This document shows, in pieces, positions 1 through 12,412 of a stretch of 64,000 bases of DNA. The stretch's first letter is position 1; every line of letters starts with the position of its first letter. Made by a program: the position numbers and the translations under genes. The notes beneath the pieces are model-generated. The model made no database searches. It worked only from the letters and a program-made list of their open reading frames with translations, and was not told the origin of the DNA. Source of the DNA: Cavia porcellus (taxonomy: Eukaryota; Chordata; Mammalia; Rodentia; Caviidae); assembly GCF_034190915.1 (NCBI RefSeq), contig NW_026947507.1, positions 30,804,001-30,868,000 of the forward strand. The letters run 5' to 3'.

Positions 1-1597
1 AGAAGGGGGATGACCCTATGGTCACTGCTCTCCACTGGCACTGAGATTCTGCACTACTCTGCCCGAGTTACATCACCTGGTGTGTGACCATAAGCCATTC
101 TTTAGCTTACCCAAATATGAGGACATAACTGAGCATTTATGGGTTTCTATTTCTAAAAGTTCAGTGACTACATACTAAGAAAAGAAGTACAATGCAGTGA
201 TAGCATGTAGCTCAGTTAGAATTGTTTTCCACAGAAAACACAGGGTGCCATCCACAGGTCTGTTTTAAAGCTAATTGTGTTTAGCTGTTGGCCTATCTCC
301 AGATTGGCAAGTAAACTCAAAACCAATACCACTGCTGTTCTTCTAAGAGTAACTATATCTCAAAATCCAGACCTGACATTTTGGAATAATCTCAATGTCC
401 AGGGTCAGCCTTTCCTTCCTCACTGATGTGTGAAACTCTTTATTTCGTCAATAAATCATCTTCTGGAGTTAGGATGCTTGTGGAACAGTCACATGTACAC
501 ATCATGGAAAACATAATGTGTAGCTACCACGAAGAAGATATTAAGACACTAAGATATTGAATTTATACTGTATTTTTTGTATGTGATGTGTTTGCTAGGA
601 ACTCTGATTTTGATATATCCCGTGAAAGGAAAAAATTATTATGATTAGATATTTCACAGTGAAACTAATCCATAGCATTTGATTCAAAAAGTGTAAAACT
701 TACTCTCCATTATTGTGAGAGCATGATGATAGCTGAATTTTCCTTGCTGTTATTAAAACATAATCACACTGTTAACGTTGCATGAATAATATCGCTATGT
801 ATTTTATCATTAGGTTTTGTTTGTCATGTTTTATTATCCTAATATCATGGATATATTAATGTAATTATTTTATATAGAATAGTTCTCTTTTTGACATATC
901 CTGTAGTTTCAGTCTAGTAAGTAACAAGGCTTTCTTTAAGGAAGAAGACAAGTTTTAACAGAAATTCTGACAGTTTTTAAAGTTAGAAAATGCATCAGAA
1001 TTAGTATGAAATAGATGCCAATGACAAAAATTATAATAATATTTAAGCAAATCAGGAAACCGTGAAATTTGAACTGAAAGAAAGAGAATATTAAAATAGC
1101 AATATCTTTGACTCATACAACTTTTCATGTGGCTTGAATTTAAAATAGTTTTATTTTCCTTTACCTGAGCCAATTGGTTAGACAATTGGCTTCTTTTTTT
1201 TTTTTTACCTATGGGTGCAACATGAGTCATATAAATAATTTTCTTTGCCAGAGAGCTATTGAGAATGGTGTCAAAAGTTAGCTTTTATCTTCCAAAGTTG
1301 AGGAATGGCATAGTATTTTTTTTTGTATCTAACCCCATGTGGCAAAACTGAAATTTTCCTACTCTTCCTGTCTGCCATCTACACAAATTACTTCCACTGG
1401 TAGTAGTTATATCCAGGGAACAGATATTATGTTTTGCTAGCAACAATTCTTCAAATAAATGATTTTCTCTTTGTGCAGTGTACATTACACTGGTACTTTC
1501 TAGTGTAACATGGTGTTACACTTCTAAAGAGATAACATTAATATAAAACATTTTCCCAGAGCTGTGAGCATTGCTTTTTAATTTTCATTATAAACTA
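1..1597. other. Unassigned AT-rich sequence with one small hairpin
   Basis: I recognise no gene and no repeat family here. The only local structure is a 9-bp inverted repeat followed by a T-run near 1168-1206, listed separately. The minus-strand open frames at 955-1230 and 1285-1485 are low-complexity and look like chance frames. Old repeats too diverged to see by eye may be present. Confidence 0.6.
1168..1206 (+). repeat. 9-bp inverted repeat followed by a 13-T run
   Basis: AGCCAATTG at 1168-1176 pairs perfectly with CAATTGGCT at 1183-1191 across a 6-base loop. A run of 13 T begins at 1194. As RNA from the plus strand this is a short stem followed by a U tract. The stem also puts an ATTGG/CCAAT pentamer on each strand. 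A role is not shown, and a chance arrangement in AT-rich DNA is quite possible. Confidence 0.6.
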
Positions 1598-1722
1598 TGT
1601 TGTTATTGAGATATAATTCACGTATTATAAAATTCTCTTCTTTCAGGTATGCAATTTACTGAGTTTAGTATATTGACAAATTGTTTGATCATCACTTTTG
1701 TCTAATTCCAGAGCACTTATTA
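1598..1722 (-). mobile_element. L1M-type LINE, 3' end fragment
   Basis: Read on the plus strand, the segment contains the familiar antisense 3' end of old mammalian L1M elements: a 'ttattgagatataattcac' core, then 'ataaaattc', a 'gtttagtatattgac' stretch and 'tctaattccagagca'. This order matches my memory of the L1MC/L1ME tail. It is heavily diverged, has no coding capacity, and predates the rodent radiation if the call is right. Confidence 0.75.
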
Positions 1723-1887
1723 AAAACTCAGTATGGTTTTCATTTTATTATATTAATATAATATTTTACACCCATATTTTCTCTAAATTCTTTGCATTCT
1801 ATTGTTAAAAGAGATTTCTTCTTGCTTTAGGTTTATGGAGATGACCAAGCACATAACACACAATGAAAAGACAAGTTGTCTTTCTGT

Positions 1888-1984
1888 GATTTCTCTCTGT
1901 CCCTCCCTCCCTTATAACCACCTTCCCTCTCTTCTTCTTCTTCTTCTCCTTCCCTCTTCCGTCTTTCTCTTTTCCCCCTCTCTC
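1888..1984. repeat. CT-rich simple sequence (TTC/CTT)n
   Basis: A pyrimidine-rich run with a short (TTC)n core (about 1933-1950) lies directly against the left edge of an antisense SINE. On the SINE strand this is the position of the 3' A-rich tail, so it may be an expanded and mutated tail. The 81-codon open frame across it is a by-product of the repeat. Confidence 0.7.
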
Positions 1985-1985
1985 T

Positions 1986-2172
1986 TTGAGGTACCTGGGA
2001 TTGAAATCAAAGCCTTTGCACTAAGCTGTATTCTGACTGACTTTTGATTTTTGATTTTGAGACCAGGTTTCACTAAGTCTCTAAATTACCCAGGCTTAAT
2101 TTAAACTTGAGATCCTCCTGCCTCAGGTTCCCAGTGTTTGGGATTATAGCCACGCAGCACTATACCTAGCCT
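1986..2172 (-). mobile_element. B1-dID dimeric SINE, antisense
   Basis: On the plus strand an antisense ID-like unit ('ggtacctgggattgaaatca...') runs directly into an antisense B1 unit ('gagaccaggtttcactaag', 'gatcctcctgcctcagg', 'gggattatagcca', ending 'ctatacctagcc'). B1 is derived from 7SL RNA and ID from tRNA; both were transcribed by RNA polymerase III and copied by L1 machinery. The fusion of the two is the lineage-informative B1-dID family. Many substitutions and small gaps show it is old. Confidence 0.8.
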
Positions 2173-3594
2173 TTATTTGTATCCTTTTATAGTTTTCTGA
2201 GTTTGAATTCAAATAATTAGTTTTAATTTTTTGTTAGTAATTAATAAATCTCCTTGTCTTTGGGGTTGTTTACTAAAATAACTCTGTTCCTTTGGAGATG
2301 TTACGTTATCTTGGTTTTCCATATTTCTTGAAGTCTTAGATTATTGCCTCCATGACTGAAGAAGCAGTCACTGCTAATCTCCAGTGACCTGTTTTAGAAT
2401 AGAAAACCTTCTCCATTCAGCCTAATTAGGGCCTCTTAGGCTCTTTTAAACCTTTTCTATGGATGTATATGCTCACCCCTCTTGTACTCTCATGAGGGAG
2501 AAATTCTTAAGATTGTCTACATTTTTTTCCCATGAAGCCAGGCCATGTGATGAGAACTTTCAGTTTAATTTTCTTAGACTAGTGGCTTTAAAGGCTCATC
2601 CTGTGGGTCTTGTCTCAATCTCTAAGAGTTAAGCTGCCCCAATGCAGGTCCTCTTGAGTCATCTGCAGAGCTTCACATTTGCCCTCCTGGGTGTATATAT
2701 GGGAAATCAGCAAGTGTAGAGCCCTTGAAGCTTTACAGGTACCAGTGGTCCACTGAAGGGAACTACAGGTTAAATGTCCCAAACAGCCTTCTGGTGAGGC
2801 TCATGAATTGATTAATAGTTGATACAGGCCTTTACTAAGTGTCAAGACTTGATTGCTTTGAGGTGCCCTTTGTACAGCCTAACTTAAGCTTGCAGATCTC
2901 AGTATCCTGTGTGGAGCAAGAAAAAAGAAGTCAGTTGATCACTGTTCCACATTTCTGGGAAAGGAGATATTAACTAGGCTTTCACTTCCTCTGATGGGGG
3001 AAATCAGAGGCCAAGGATCCTTCTTGGCATTTGGCTGAGCTACTATGAAGGAGTAATGCCATAGAATAAAATTGTTTTGCTTACCTGTTCAGGGAACTTT
3101 TCTTGAATTGTTTGGTCCAACTTTGTCCTTTGTATTTTTATATATGATGTACTTCATGATGTGGTTGTGTTTCCAAGTAGAAAAAACTGTATTTTTAAGT
3201 CAAGAATAATTACTCCTCAATATTTCTGATTTATATGGAGCTGAGGGAACTGTATAGAAAAAAAGAAGGCAAAAAATATAGCATATCAACTGTAGAGGAC
3301 TCTGTCTACTTGTTGAATAAAAGAATATTAAAGATAATGATCAAATTAAATTCTGCTTTGGAATTTTCAAAGGATTTAAGAATATGTAGACTGAATATCC
3401 AGTATACTCAATACCCTGCCTAAATCTTATAGTGATCTATATCTTATTGAGATACAGGTCAACTTGCTTCATACTTTAGTTGTTTGGGAAATAAAAAGTT
3501 GGACAATTTGGGGATTTTTAGGAATAACTCTTTACAGAATTTGTATAGCCCATTATTTGTTGCTATAACAAGAATAAAACTGTAAATTTTATTA
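2173..3594. other. Unassigned sequence
   Basis: No repeat family or coding signal recognised. The composition is mixed and less AT-rich than the flanks around 2400-3050. The short open frame at 3235-3423 is unsupported. Confidence 0.5.
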
Positions 3595-3945
3595 AAAAAA
3601 AGAGATTTATTCAGCTTGTAGTTTTTTATGGCTGAAAGACCAAGATTGGATGGCCCCATTTGTTTGGCCACTGCTTAGGACCTTAAGGTGTTGGAAATTG
3701 TAACGGGGGAAGCACATTCAGAGGAGACTACATAGAAAGACAAGAAGCCAGAGGGATGATGGGCCAAGCTGCTTTCTCTACCACAAGTCTTCTTACAGGA
3801 TCTGTCCAGGGTCTTTCAAAAAGGACATTCATCCTTTCTGAGGGCAGCACCCAATGACCCTCTCCTGCCCCCATTCTTAACAGGTTCCCCGCCCCTCACC
3901 GTTAATTTCAGAAAGACATCGCAAAGCATATCCAAACCATGGGAA
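3595..3945 (-). mobile_element. MaLR (ERVL-MaLR) solo LTR, antisense
   Basis: The plus strand reads as an antisense LTR of the MST/MLT1/ORR1 group: an A-run and 'gatttattcagc' (the complement of the polyadenylation region), 'gatggccccattt', a middle with 'gaagccagagggatgatggg', then 'cacccaatgaccctctcctgc' and 'aggttcc...cccctcacc'. It ends near 'catatccaaaccatgg'. MaLR LTRs are relics of non-autonomous ERVL-like retrotransposons. No internal region lies beside it, so it is probably a solo LTR. The subfamily is not resolved. Confidence 0.7.
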
Positions 3946-6480
3946 ATACCATAATGCTTGCTCTAGTGTCTTGAGTTTTCTATATTTATTAATTAATAAC
4001 AGCTACATATGCTGAAAGAAGTCCCTGGAGTTGGAAAAAAAAACCCAGAGACAAAAGTAATTCTCTGTTGTATCCCTGTATCCAGTCTGGTTCTCTTTCT
4101 TAGAAGCAACTGCTAACAGGCATTTCTGGTTTTTCTGTCTATTTTGAGTATAATGTGGAGTGAGTGGGGTGATGATAAAGAGAGATATAAATAAATGTGG
4201 ATCAGGAAATTTCTTTGATTTCAAATCAGAAGATAAACACCAGAGAACGATGATAACATAGGGATGCCAGCATCCCTAAGCAGTATATCTACCACTGGAG
4301 AATGACTTAGAGGTTACAGAAAATATAATATGTTTTTCAAGTAGGAATGTATTCTCTCAGGAAAAAAGTAGCAGTTTTATTAGCAAGTATTGCTTTCAGC
4401 AGCCAACAGAAATTTGAATGAGAATGTGCTTTAGCATAATGAAAATTACCTGAGTTAAGATAACCCTTGAGATTGCAGAAACACAGGCAGCCAATCAATT
4501 GTTCTGGCAGGGGGAAATCAATGAGTATTCTGCTGTAAGAATGTATTTGCAAAGCAATTTGGAGATAATGGAGCAACTGCTTCCTTGGATCATTCATGAA
4601 ATTTCATCATGGTATGTAACTAAAAGGATTTTAGAGAGACAAAAATTATAGAAGGCCCCCCAAAGGAAAAGTGTCATAACCGATCCTTGAATAGGAATGA
4701 CTTTGAAAAGAAACTCTAAGGTTATGAAATGCCTTTGAGAAATTTTCAAAATAGGAAAAGAGGTATAAGGAAAAAAGTGTAATCACATATTTGTTGAGAA
4801 AATGAGACAATATTAAATGGCCTTGTGCATCAAATTCTCGTCAGAAGTACACTTTTTCCTAGTCATTTTGTAAAGTACATCAAGTCTTGCAGCTGTGTTG
4901 ATGTGTAGTATCTACAATCAGATGAACCAGAAAATTTGAATGCACATAATACATTTTAAGAAAATTTGTTCCTTTTTGAGTTGTGTTTCTACTAGGCATT
5001 ACAAACAACCTAGGTAATTTATCTTTTTATTTATTTATTTTATGCTCAGAACCCCACTAATTTTATCTTTTCAAAATTAAAAGAAATTGACTAATTTTCA
5101 TGCATTAGAATTCATTTAGGTCATACAAATACAGTTTCTCTTTTAGGTGAAATGTCACTCATTGTCAGATGTCTGTATGTTTGTGTTCATGCTTGTAATT
5201 ATATGTTAACATAATAAAACTTTTAAAAGTGAATTACATAATGGTTTTTATGTAATGCAGTAATGCTTATCTTCCTTTTCCAACTTGATGGCCAATTGAG
5301 AGAAAGAGAGGAATCACAATGGTTGGAGACCAAAATACTAGTTTCATTCTTGATAAAATGAAGGTTGGACTCCACGATTTAGATCCACAGCTTGCATGTG
5401 CTTGTTTTCTAACCTTAAACCGGGCAAATTTTCCCACTCAGGAGGAAATCAGCTCGGCAACATGTTGCTTTCCTCACATGGCCAGGCATTTTATTGTGCA
5501 GATGAGAGGACCCTAAATTGTCTACATTCTACTGAGAACTGCTTAGAAATAGACAGAATCCTGCAGGGACTGAGCTACATTTTTTTTCTTTCTCTCTGAG
5601 TCACATTTGCTCCTAAATGTACTAAACAGATAATTTACTATTGCTCTTCCCTAGGTAATTTATTTTAGATCTGTTGTAACTACAGTATGATCTGTGTCTG
5701 GGAAAATTTATATTGCAAGAAAACAAGGAAGCTTATGGACTGATGTCATAATTCCTAAAGGGAAAGTTAAGCCATCTTGAATATGACTCTACTGAATACA
5801 TTTGTGATGTATTTATTACACATCCAAATAGGCCAATGTCTATAACTGACTATAATATATAGTATAACAATGAGTCCTAACAACAATAAATACATGCATT
5901 CACGTATTTGTACATATATAATGGGAATAACAAGAAACTTTTAAATGAAACATGTAATACGTTATAAAGTAATGGGGAATTATGGAATTAAAAATTCCAC
6001 ATTTATAACTAAATCAGCTAACTCTTTAGGGAATGCTAAAATCATCAGCAGGAGCAGCTATTCAAACACTGTCAAACACTGGCAAAGAAACAGCACACAC
6101 TGAAAAGATAAAAAAGGTACACTTACAACAGCCAGAACTGGCAATCATCATCTTAACTAAATGTCTACATTTATACTTAATTAGCACTAATAGTAGTGCA
6201 AGGCGATACTTTCTTATCTTTTGAGATGATGTGACATGTAGAATATCACCTCTAATATATTCTTGCACGCAATGTTATCCATAATTGAATAAAATACCTG
6301 CATCTAATTTTAGTTTATAGAAAATGCAGTATACAGAAGAAGACCAATTCAGAATGGGGAGCATTCCACAAGGAAAGCAGGCAGGGCTGTTTTTAAATAT
6401 GGTTGTTTTAAGTAGTTAGAGTAAATTCTTCTAAATGAAAAGAGAATGAAATCTATAACAAACAAGTGCAAAATACAAGA
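3946..6480. other. Unassigned AT-rich sequence
   Basis: I see no recognisable gene, RNA or repeat apart from short T/A-rich runs such as (TTTA)n near 5022-5041. Around 5290-5560 the sequence is less AT-biased, and two overlapping plus frames of 65 and 67 codons occur. Neither shows a domain or a splice context, so I leave them uncalled. Confidence 0.5.
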
Positions 6481-6590
6481 TCCTAATGAAAAGAAGAAAG
6501 GGAAGAAGAAATAAGGAAGGAAGGAAGCAAGGAAGGAACTAAGAGAGGGAGAGAGAGAGGGAGGAAGGAAAGAGGGGAGAAGGGGCAAAT
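6481..6590. repeat. Purine-rich (GGAA)n/(GA)n tract
   Basis: About 110 bases of almost pure purine on the plus strand, with (GGAA)n and (GA)n cores. It is a degenerate microsatellite. The 79-codon minus frame is a proline/serine/leucine-rich shadow of the repeat. Confidence 0.85.
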
Positions 6591-6875
6591 AAAAATGATT
6601 TTATTATTCTATTTCTTTGCCACAACAATGTAACCTTTACATTACTAGTCCACGGGCTTCTGGCAATGTTTGTTAATTTTGTTCTACCTAAAGTGCTGAA
6701 GAGGACCGCTGGGTGTTAGAAGTCAGTAATGTATTTTTCAAGTAGAAATTCAAGTTTCTACTTTTATGTAGCATTCACATATAGGATTCATAAGTGAACA
6801 TTCTCATGTAATTTTCTGATGGAGATTATTAAGTCAACACATGCCTGTAAAATACATTTACTTTTCTTTCTCTTT

Positions 6876-6989
6876 AATTTTTTGAGCCAGGATCTCGCTT
6901 TGGAGTCCAGGCTGGCCTTAATTCATAGCAATCCCTCTCTCAGCCTCCCAGGTGCTGGCACTACAGACATGCAGATCCATGCCTAACTG
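6876..6989 (-). mobile_element. B1-type SINE, antisense
   Basis: Antisense 7SL-derived SINE: 'ttttttgagccaggatctcgc', 'gtccaggctggcctta', 'cagcctcccaggtgctggca', 'ctacagacatgcagatcc', ending near 'atgcctaactg'. The order of these blocks is diagnostic of B1 or Alu-like monomers. No ID unit is attached. It is an old copy with deletions in the middle. Confidence 0.85.
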
Positions 6990-8259
6990 TTTTTGCCTGT
7001 CTTAATAGGAATTTTCATAGCATATATTTGCTACACAAGTTTCATGTAACAACATTTTTACATCTTCATGTAAAGCTAGTGAATTCACTAGGGACCTCTC
7101 AGGAATTAACCTAATTAAAAGGTAGCCAGTTTATAGTACATCCATAAGATACTCAGCAAAGCAGGCATGGAAAACAAATACTCAAACAACCATCAGCAAC
7201 AGAATTTTAATAGATTTGTTATTTCCTTTGGTTCATTGTTAGTTTCCACATTCAGATCTTAGGGCCATCACAGATACTTTCCAATTTCTGTTTACCTGTA
7301 GTCATAAAAGAGAAAAGTATACATTTATATTAGTAAAATATGCTATTAATTTGTTTTTCTCCATCAGTTCTTAGGAACTGTTTCTTTGAGGAGATTACGA
7401 TGGTATTATAAAAGTTGTTCTTTCAATTTTTAAAACAAATGAGGTTCACAGTTATGAGGCTGTATTTCTGAATGTCAAATGGAATTTGCTATGACAAGAT
7501 AAATTTTTTTCTTATGGACAAATGTACAACTTCTATTGTTTATGACAAATTAAACAGAAAATCTCTCATTTTTGTACTTACTTATACTTTATTTAGCTTT
7601 CTTCCATCTGCTCTGCAAATGCTTTTATAAAACTGTATCCCATGGCAACAACCAATGGTATTTTAGGTCCTTGTCTTCCAGACAAATTCATCCTTCCCAA
7701 GGAATCAACCTTAACACTTCAAGGAAAGTAGTTTTCATTGATTTGGAAGAAGCTTGCTTTTGTAGATTTACCTTCCCAATTTCCACTGTAGGTTATAGAT
7801 ACGTACACATTTCTTTCTACTTAAGTGAGCATCCTTTATTCTAAATGGTTTGGGAATCACAGTTAAATCTTAATGAGATGAATGAGTCTTGTTATTTTTC
7901 CAAATCACTACTCTCCTGTGGGTGGACCAATAATGACAGATAGCCATGTTTATCAATTAAAAGAAAATCTAGCACCCTACAAAGTTTCTTGAAATAAAAG
8001 GTTACAGGATATAGAATTTCTGCTATTTCCCTATGGCAGAAGAAAAAAACTCAAATCCATTTGCTTTATATTTAAAAAACATAATTACATTGATTTATTT
8101 GTTAACTTATGCCAAGAGAAGTAAGATATATTTGAAAAAATCCTAAGACAATACCAACAGATCTGGTATCTATTTGCATGGGGGCCCCTTAGAACCATGG
8201 TACTTAAACAAGTCACTTACTCTCTTTTTCTCTTCTTATTTTTTAAAAAAAATTAGTAC
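6990..8259. other. Unassigned AT-rich sequence
   Basis: No gene or repeat family recognised. The plus-strand open frame at 7572-7844 (90 codons) has no recognisable domain, and the codons look like random AT-rich sequence. Confidence 0.5.
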
Positions 8260-8338
8260 AGGGCTGAGACCATAACTGAGTGACACAATGTCTACCTGGC
8301 AAGTGCAGGATCATAAGTTTTATCCTAGGTACAAAAAA
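8260..8338 (+). mobile_element. ID-like SINE
   Basis: The block runs 'gggctgagaccataactgag', a centre equivalent to the ID 'gcttgcctagcatg' stretch ('tgtctacctggcaagtgc'), then 'ggatcataagttttatcc' where the B-box and conserved RGTTCRAT region should be, followed by an A-rich tail. This is the layout of the tRNA-Ala/BC1-derived ID family. The copy is strongly diverged, and the B box is broken. Confidence 0.65.
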
Positions 8339-10212
8339 ATAATATATGTTTCAATGCATAATGAATACAATCATGGAGAGGAACTAGCACACATACTTTC
8401 TTGATCATTTTGACAGCCAAGCCTCAGTGTCCTGGTTCAGAAAATAGGTGAAACTTTCCAGACGGTTGGCTTGAGATCATGAAGTTCTTAACAACACTTT
8501 GTTAATGACAAAATGCTATTTAATGCAAGGCTGAGTACTACACTTCCCAAATCACCATTTTATTATTTTCAGTATTATTTATGTCCGATTAAAATGTAAT
8601 GATAATGAAGTCAGTTTACTCAGTGAAATATGAGATGAAATAGTGAAATTATTGGTAGTATTTGGAATCACGAGAACTGAGAAAAAAGTGAACTGCTCCC
8701 TGTAACGTCACTCCTTTCTTCAAAAGACAAAGCCTTCCACTTCTGAATTCATCATTGCTTTTGTACTTTTGAAAACACATTAAAATTGCTGCAATATTTT
8801 ACAAGGACAAAATTATTTTTAAAAATGTTAAAATTCTGTTATGATGACCCGCTATGAAATAATCTAAAATCCATGTAAATGCATATATGTTTATTTTTAA
8901 AATACCTCATCCAGCTTTTCCTTCTGGATATTAGTCTTCAAATTTAGAAAAATAGTATTAATTAAATATTATATTAATTTAACATGTTAATATTTGTACT
9001 TAAGTGAATCTCATTCAGATGCTATTTTAATTTATTACAGGTTATGGATAATAAATTATAAACATAATCAAATTAAATAATGCAAGATTTACTTTTGAAA
9101 GTAAATGGAGTGTTTAAAAAAATTTTCCAAGCTAGAAATGTATTTAGAAAAATAATATTAATTAAAATATTCTATACTTCACTGTACTCACGTACAGGGA
9201 AAAATCTACACTAAGCCATCCTTCCTATTGAATTGATGTATATAAAATAATGTAATCAGCTAATTCATAGAAAATGGAATGTAAGTAGTTGAAGATGTTT
9301 ACCACTGTGCTCTTCACTGGCTAACTCTAAGATGAGTTAATTTGTTCTCTTTTCATTTATTCTCTTCTCACCTCTTTTTAAAATTTGATCTCAAATCATT
9401 AACTCCAGTTTGCTATTAGAAGCAGTGTCTCAAGTTCCAATTTGTGTGTGATTAAACCATAAAAATCAGCAAGTAAAAATTCATACTGGTGCAACATTAT
9501 GTTAATTGAAATTTCTTGAGCAGTTTTTCATATTACATTGTCTTAAAGAGTATTCTCAAGGCATCATAAAACTTGATTATCAAGTTTTAAAGGAGATTAG
9601 ATTTATAACTCTGAGATTGTATTTCCAAATGACAAATATGATTTGAGGCTACACAAGTTCCTCTTTTTCTTCTCCTCAATCATTATAACAGAAAGAGACA
9701 ACAAAAAAAGCATAAAAAATCTACAATTCCAGATAAGTAAATATTTTGCTAAATGAATACTTTCAGCTTCTCTGTGTCTGCCATTTTTCCGAGGAGAGGT
9801 ATTTATAAATGAAGATCTATACACGTTATCTCTCCCTTCTTGGCTTCACTGTACTTACAGTTCAAAAGCCATTAGATGTGAGTCAGCAGGGTGGCATTTG
9901 TAAGTGTGTGAGGGCGGTGTTAGCGCTGCAAAACCGTGAGTAGAGATTCCAGCATGTTCAGGTGAATGCTCAATGTGAGACACGGGGGTCTGAGCCACAT
10001 GGTCCAAGTGGCTCCATTGAGGTGTGGTTTCTTGCAGGAGACTGAAAATTGTTTCATATTTGTGGAAGTATCTTCAGTGTAAAATGAGATAGCTGGTTGG
10101 ATGGGTAAATCCAGAAATAATCCTGCAAGTTTCCTACCATAATAGTTGTGTGTACAAACACTGTTATTTCTTCATCAAATTGCTTGTCTCATCCTGAAAC
10201 ACACTATGTATA
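8339..10212. other. Unassigned sequence, less AT-biased at its right end
   Basis: 8339-9880 is AT-rich with nothing recognised. From 9880 to 10060 the sequence becomes more complex and keeps several CpGs. It includes a 7-bp inverted repeat (GAGCCAC at 9992-9998, GTGGCTC at 10008-10014). I cannot say whether this is a conserved element or an unidentified repeat. Confidence 0.45.
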
Positions 10213-10365
10213 GCATCTGTGCACCACCGACATTAGCATCACCTAGACACTTGTGAGAAATGCAGAATTTACAGCCCAATTCAGACGGAGTCAGAAGCTG
10301 CCTTTTAATGTCTCTAGATAACAAGATGACAAGTTAGCACATTAAAATGGGCTAGCCCTGATCTA
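10213..10365 (-). mobile_element. MER5A-like hAT-Charlie DNA transposon
   Basis: The segment keeps the central landmarks of MER5A in order: 'attagcatcacctagacac', 'ttgtgagaaatgcagaatt', 'cagacggagtcagaa', 'gccttttaat' and 'cacattaaaatgggct'. MER5A is a short non-autonomous hAT element found across placental mammals. The terminal inverted repeats are eroded and I could not define the 8-bp target duplication. Orientation is given relative to the consensus I remember, so it is tentative. Confidence 0.7.
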
Positions 10366-12095
10366 AAGTGATGAAAAATATTTTAGTACTATAAAAGTCT
10401 CTTAAAACAGATTATTAGATTATGACAATAGATTATGATTTAAAATATATATTAATTTTGAATATTGATATGGATTTTGTACTGTCAAGGAAATGTATAG
10501 TTAAATAAAGTATGTTAGTTATAGTCTTTTCTCAATGACAGAAATTGACGTAAAAGGTTTTCAGAATCTTGCTGTAAGTGATAATTTTACATAGTAGGGC
10601 ATGCAAAATTACAAAATAAGATTCAAAATAGATACTTTGGAAGTAATCTTTTTTCTGTTATTCTAGGATTTATACAGTTAGTATATTAATATTAAAATAC
10701 TGGTTTTAGAATTGCATGACACTTTTGAGTTTTTAATGGTATGCAAGCATCACTCTAACACATTTATTTATTGCTGGCAATATAAACACCACCTACATAG
10801 TTTAATAAAGTCAAGGAAAGTTGTATAAATTTTAAGCCTAGTAAAAAATCCAATGATGTTGAAATTTTTCCTCTATTATTATTTTGCATGCTTAGAGATT
10901 AGACTGTAAAATTACAAATTTAGAAATCCCTAAAATCTTCTTTTGAGTACTTTCTACTAAATTCTATCACATTTCCTGTTCAAATTTGTGGCAGCTATGA
11001 CATCTAAGTCTCACATTCATTTTTTTCTTCAGTCTTTGATTTTGAAGAATTCATAGCAATTGCGTATTAACTCTTGGAAAATACCTACACAAAAGCATTC
11101 ACATGGAAATATCAAAAAGCTAACATCAACTTCACATTAATAACTCTAAGACGTTATATCAAATTTACATCTTAAGGTATGTCTAAAATAATTTGAATAG
11201 CATTTAGCATTTTCCTTCCAAATGATTCAGTTCATCAGATCTGTAAGAAATATATTGTTTTGTACAGAATATATTAATTTAAGTGTAATATACTTGATGC
11301 CAATGTTTGTACTCTGAATAAATATTCTTTCACAATATTATCAAGTTTTACTACAATCTCTGCCAACTACAGAAAATTTCCATTATCACCCTCATAAACG
11401 TTCTTGGATCCTGCTTTGAGCATATTTGCCTTGCCAAAATGAAAATTATGTATATTCTATGTACTGTATCAACATGTCATCTCTTCATTTAGTCTGTTCT
11501 TGAACAAAGATAGTTATTGATTTTTCCAAATTAGATTTTAACTTAACTATTTCTCATTGAGATTGATACTCAATTCTTGCACATTCTCAAGCACTGAAGG
11601 TTTATACCTTCAAAGAAATTCAGACTAAATGCAAGATCGTTTGCATAAAATAACCGGAATGTGTGGTTTTTATTTGAAAAAAATTAAATACTCTACCATT
11701 TATATCTTGCTCTATCTTTTTAAAATTCATACCTTATTTTGTCTACTGGATAATTTTCAGCCAAAGCGTCTCATGGTTTAATATTAGAAGTATATCTGTA
11801 TTCTGGGATTGTAAGGCAATGTTTAGTGCAATGTTTTTTTTTTTTTTCTTTACTTTATTACATTTTGTTACAGATCACTAGTTTTTGACATAGAAGTGAG
11901 AGTAACTTTATGTCCTGGTACATCAATGATGATTTGCTGAAAATAGTAGCTGTGAACTCTGCTTGTGCTTTATCTTTGGTGGTACATTCAGTGCTGTTAA
12001 AAATTTTCGGTTTTCCAAAAAAACTTGTTTTGTGTGTATGCATATAAATTTCCCAATATTTGTTTGCAATTTTTAGAGACAAAAAAAAGAAGAAA
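10366..12095. other. Unassigned AT-rich sequence with one T-run
   Basis: No gene and no repeat family recognised. A run of about 15 T lies at 11832-11846 and could be the tail of an antisense retrocopy, but what follows (11850-12080) is not recognisable to me. Confidence 0.5.
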
Positions 12096-12412
12096 AGATG
12101 CTTTTATTACAGGCATGGGGGGGCTGCAGAGATGCAAGCACCTTGGGGTGAGAACAAAGAAGTGGAAGTTCTTTCTATCAGGTCTGGCTGGAGGAAGAGT
12201 TTGGGAGGTGGGCAAAATGACATATCAACAGCTGATTTGAAGGAGACTCTGTTTGTGCAAAACAGGCAACAGAAAGATTTGTTGGGACTGGAAGTGGACT
12301 GCTTGGGTTGTTGTGGAGTCCTGGGATTGGAGAGGGCTCAGCGTACATGCAAAACTGAAGCTGGAGGTTTATTTCTGGAACTAAAAGGAGAACATAGAAG
12401 TTACTCTTAGAT
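12096..12412 (-). mobile_element. LTR-like block, antisense, family unresolved
   Basis: This GC-richer block stands out from AT-rich flanks. On the minus strand it begins TGTTCTCC and ends shortly after an AATAAA-type signal (complement of 12103-12108), which is how many mammalian LTRs look. No TATA box is obvious. The plus-strand 116-codon frame through it has no recognisable domain and is probably accidental. It could instead be a different GC-rich repeat. Confidence 0.4.

Noticed and set aside
12060..12410. 116-codon plus frame as a gene
   Set aside because: It starts in A-rich sequence, spans a GC-rich LTR-like block and has no domain or conserved motif.
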